Source: Salinibacter grassmerensis
Lineage (GTDB): Bacteria > Bacteroidota > Rhodothermia > Rhodothermales > Salinibacteraceae
Direction: 5' to 3'
DNA: 64,000 bases
Assembly (NCBI RefSeq): GCF_947077765.1
Contig: NZ_CAMTTF010000001.1
Coordinates: 904,818-968,817, forward strand
The notes below the pieces were generated by a model. It made no database searches. It was not told where the DNA came from and saw only the letters and a list, made by a program, of their open reading frames with translations. Position numbers and translations under genes: made by a program. Shown piece by piece: positions 62,429 through 64,000 of this stretch (position 1 is the first letter of the stretch; every line of letters starts with the position of its first letter).

Positions 62429-63733
62429 CTACGCCGGAACGTCATTCTCGGGCACACCGGTGGCCGTCTCGGTTTCAGGGTGGCTGCTCCATTCGTACCA
62501 CCCGCCGTCGTAGATCGAGATGTTGGGCCACCCCATCAGGTACGCGTTCATGAACGCCTCGCTGCCGCGCCAGCCCGTGCCGCAGTAGAAGGCGATGTGC
62601 TTGTCGGGTGTGATGCCCATCTCGGCCCACTTCCCGGCGATCTCCGAGAACTCCCGCGTCGTGTAGTCGAAATTGCGGTAGTTCTCCATGTGGTAGGCGT
62701 CGCTTCCACAGTTACCGAACACCGCCCCCGGGATGCGGCCGGTCTTGTCGATGTAGTGGTAGCCGCTCCGCTCCCCGACAAACTCGGCCCAACTGCGCAC
62801 GCTGACGAGGTCGCCGTCGTCGGCCTCCAGAAGATCCTTGGCCTCATCCAGGGTCAGCATATACTCCGGATGGGCCGGCACCTCGACCCCGAAGTCGTCC
62901 ACCGGTTCCGGCTCCACGTCGTCGGTTGACACGTCGTATCCGGCGGACTCCCACGTGCTGATCCCGCCGTTGAGGATCTTGACGTCCTCCACCCCGGCGT
63001 ACAGCATCAGTGCCGCGCACCGCATCGCCCCCAGGTGCCCTGCGCTCTGAGCGGGATAGTCCTGGTCGTACGTCGGGTACGAGAAGCGCCCGTACAGCAC
63101 GACGGTGGTGTCGTGGCGAATGCCGTGGTCTTCGAGGGCCGTCTTCAGCTCCGCCGGGGAGCGTCGGTTCCACGTCTCCGGCGACTCCAGGGCGTTCGTG
63201 TTGAGGGGGATGGCGCCGGGGATATGGCCGTCTTCGTAGTCCTGGCGGTAGCCGAAGTGCGCGTGGCACAGCACGTAGTCGTCGCCCTGCATGCCGGGGG
63301 GCGTCTCGCCGGTGCGGAGGCTCTGGACCCACTCCGGATAGACGAGCTGTCGGTACCGCTTCATGCGCCGGAGCGGGCGGTCCGGGTCGGGCGCCCAGTC
63401 CTCCAGAAAGCCGTCGTAGACCCCGACTGCCTCGAAGCCGAAGCGCGAGAGCTTGTCCGCCATCTCCGCCGCGGCATCGGCGGTGTAGCCGTACACCGTC
63501 ACGGGGGTGCTCTGCGATAATCCCTTCTCGTCGAGCACCTCCACCCAGTCCATGTACTGCGTCCACTGCAGAGGCAGGCTCTTGGCGCCCGGCACGTGCC
63601 CGCTCCGGGACTCGTCCTGGAGCGGCCAGCCATTGTAGGCCGCAAGGGGACGAACGTCGAGAATCGTATGGTCAGGATCTTCCGCCCGCAGGGCAAAGGT
63701 GTCGGTGGAGACGGTGTGGATCGTTTCTTCCAT
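62429..63733 (-). CDS. Triple-rhodanese-domain sulfurtransferase
   Basis: Rhodanese domains transfer a sulfane sulfur through a persulfide on an active Cys. The 434-residue product has three domains. The first, at about 10-115, has ILDVRPLAAYNG and GHVPGAKSLPLQW, with a Cys-less loop VTVYGYTADAA. The second, at about 135-270, has DYVLCHAHFGYRQDYEDGHI and a loop VVLYGRFSYP, also without Cys. The third, at about 285-420, has GRIPGAVFGNCGSDAY and the active loop FYCGTGWRGSEAF. Only the third looks catalytic, and the others may be structural or bind substrate. There is no signal peptide, so it is cytoplasmic. It is encoded upstream of the TetR-fold gene. Confidence 0.88.
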   Translation of the reverse strand: MEETIHTVSTDTFALRAEDPDHTILDVRPLAAYNGWPLQDESRSGHVPGAKSLPLQWTQYMDWVEVLDEKGLSQSTPVTVYGYTADAAAEMADKLSRFGFEAVGVYDGFLEDWAPDPDRPLRRMKRYRQLVYPEWVQSLRTGETPPGMQGDDYVLCHAHFGYRQDYEDGHIPGAIPLNTNALESPETWNRRSPAELKTALEDHGIRHDTTVVLYGRFSYPTYDQDYPAQSAGHLGAMRCAALMLYAGVEDVKILNGGISTWESAGYDVSTDDVEPEPVDDFGVEVPAHPEYMLTLDEAKDLLEADDGDLVSVRSWAEFVGERSGYHYIDKTGRIPGAVFGNCGSDAYHMENYRNFDYTTREFSEIAGKWAEMGITPDKHIAFYCGTGWRGSEAFMNAYLMGWPNISIYDGGWYEWSSHPETETATGVPENDVPA

Positions 63734-63945
63734 CAGTCCGAGAAAGGAGCCATAAAAGGAGAACGCTCGGCAACGAATTTGGGGGAGCGGGCGATAAGAC
63801 GCAACTCTTCAGGGCGGGCCCCAGAGGTTCAAATACAGAAAAACCCGCAACAACTCCCGGAAAGACGGGGAGGACGGAAGAAGCATCAACGAGCCGGCGG
63901 GACCGTCCGGCGACCACAACCCAGAGTGGGAAATACGAACAACGC

Positions 63946-64000
63946 CTACAGCCCCTCCGCCTGGTCCTCGTCTGTGGCAGAAGACTCGGCATTGCTCAGC
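63946..64000 (-). CDS. Possible C-terminal end of a gene entering from the right
   Basis: The last 17 codons of a minus-strand frame read LSNAESSATDEDQAEGL and stop at 63946. The acidic composition is like the tails of other proteins in this window. The piece is too short to identify. Confidence 0.3.
   Translation of the reverse strand, partial: LSNAESSATDEDQAEGL

Overview
The window comes from a GC-rich, halophilic member of the Bacteroidota/Rhodothermota, most likely Salinibacter or a close relative. This is inferred from strongly acidic proteins (acidic tails on AtpA, the CNNM protein and the bactofilin), alanine dehydrogenase with the long Bacteroidota-type N-terminus, Bacteroidota -7 promoter motifs (TAnnTTTG) before several genes, and two decayed genes whose closest look is haloarchaeal. 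No complete mobile element, CRISPR array or rRNA is visible. The content is mostly core chromosome with a few eroded accessory spots.

Layout. 1-2770: 5' part of ligA, a Pfk-2 type phosphofructokinase and a small outer-membrane barrel. 3040-7770: smc followed by an MscS channel. 8015-11675: a minus-strand group of porin, half-size phosphate-binding-like protein and chemoreceptor. 11676-13445: an accessory scar with a very AT-rich islet and a broken histidine kinase. 13446-20394: an AsmA-like protein, a serine beta-lactamase-like hydrolase, a diadenylate cyclase remnant lacking its catalytic motif, gamma-glutamyltransferase and a STAS-like protein. 20447-28355 (minus): purF, a sugar kinase, a YfiM-like protein, two tandem Na+-dependent amino acid transporters (NSS/SNF family), a small gene and ald. 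28615-32023: a DUF2520-type dehydrogenase, an unknown protein and lysS. 32295-33862 (minus): a PKD/OmpA lipoprotein and rpsT.

34165-42358 is a long plus-strand cluster in which an M23 endopeptidase and a bactofilin precede atpZ, an AtpI-like gene and atpB-E-F-H-A-G. atpD and atpC are not here. It is followed by tRNA-Ser(GCT) with a good terminator, an SDR/DUF2867 protein and a small superfamily-1 helicase, then a PepSY-membrane-protein remnant. 45791-51778 holds an M19 dipeptidase, a cytoplasmic BtuF-like protein divergent from a short zinc methionine-synthase-like protein, mpl and a CNNM/CBS protein. 52099-59861 is one efflux operon (tetR-tolC-adaptor-RND) with a perfect 20-bp palindromic operator in front of it. 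The right end has a UbiB-type kinase paired with a TetR-fold protein, a triple-rhodanese sulfurtransferase and the last codons of another gene.

The observations most worth following are the porin/mini-binding-protein/chemoreceptor operon, the RND pump with about 200 extra membrane residues, the TetR-fold/UbiB pair that recalls COQ9/COQ8, the catalytically gutted diadenylate cyclase, the palindromic TetR operator, and the hairpins in the ATP synthase intergenic gaps.
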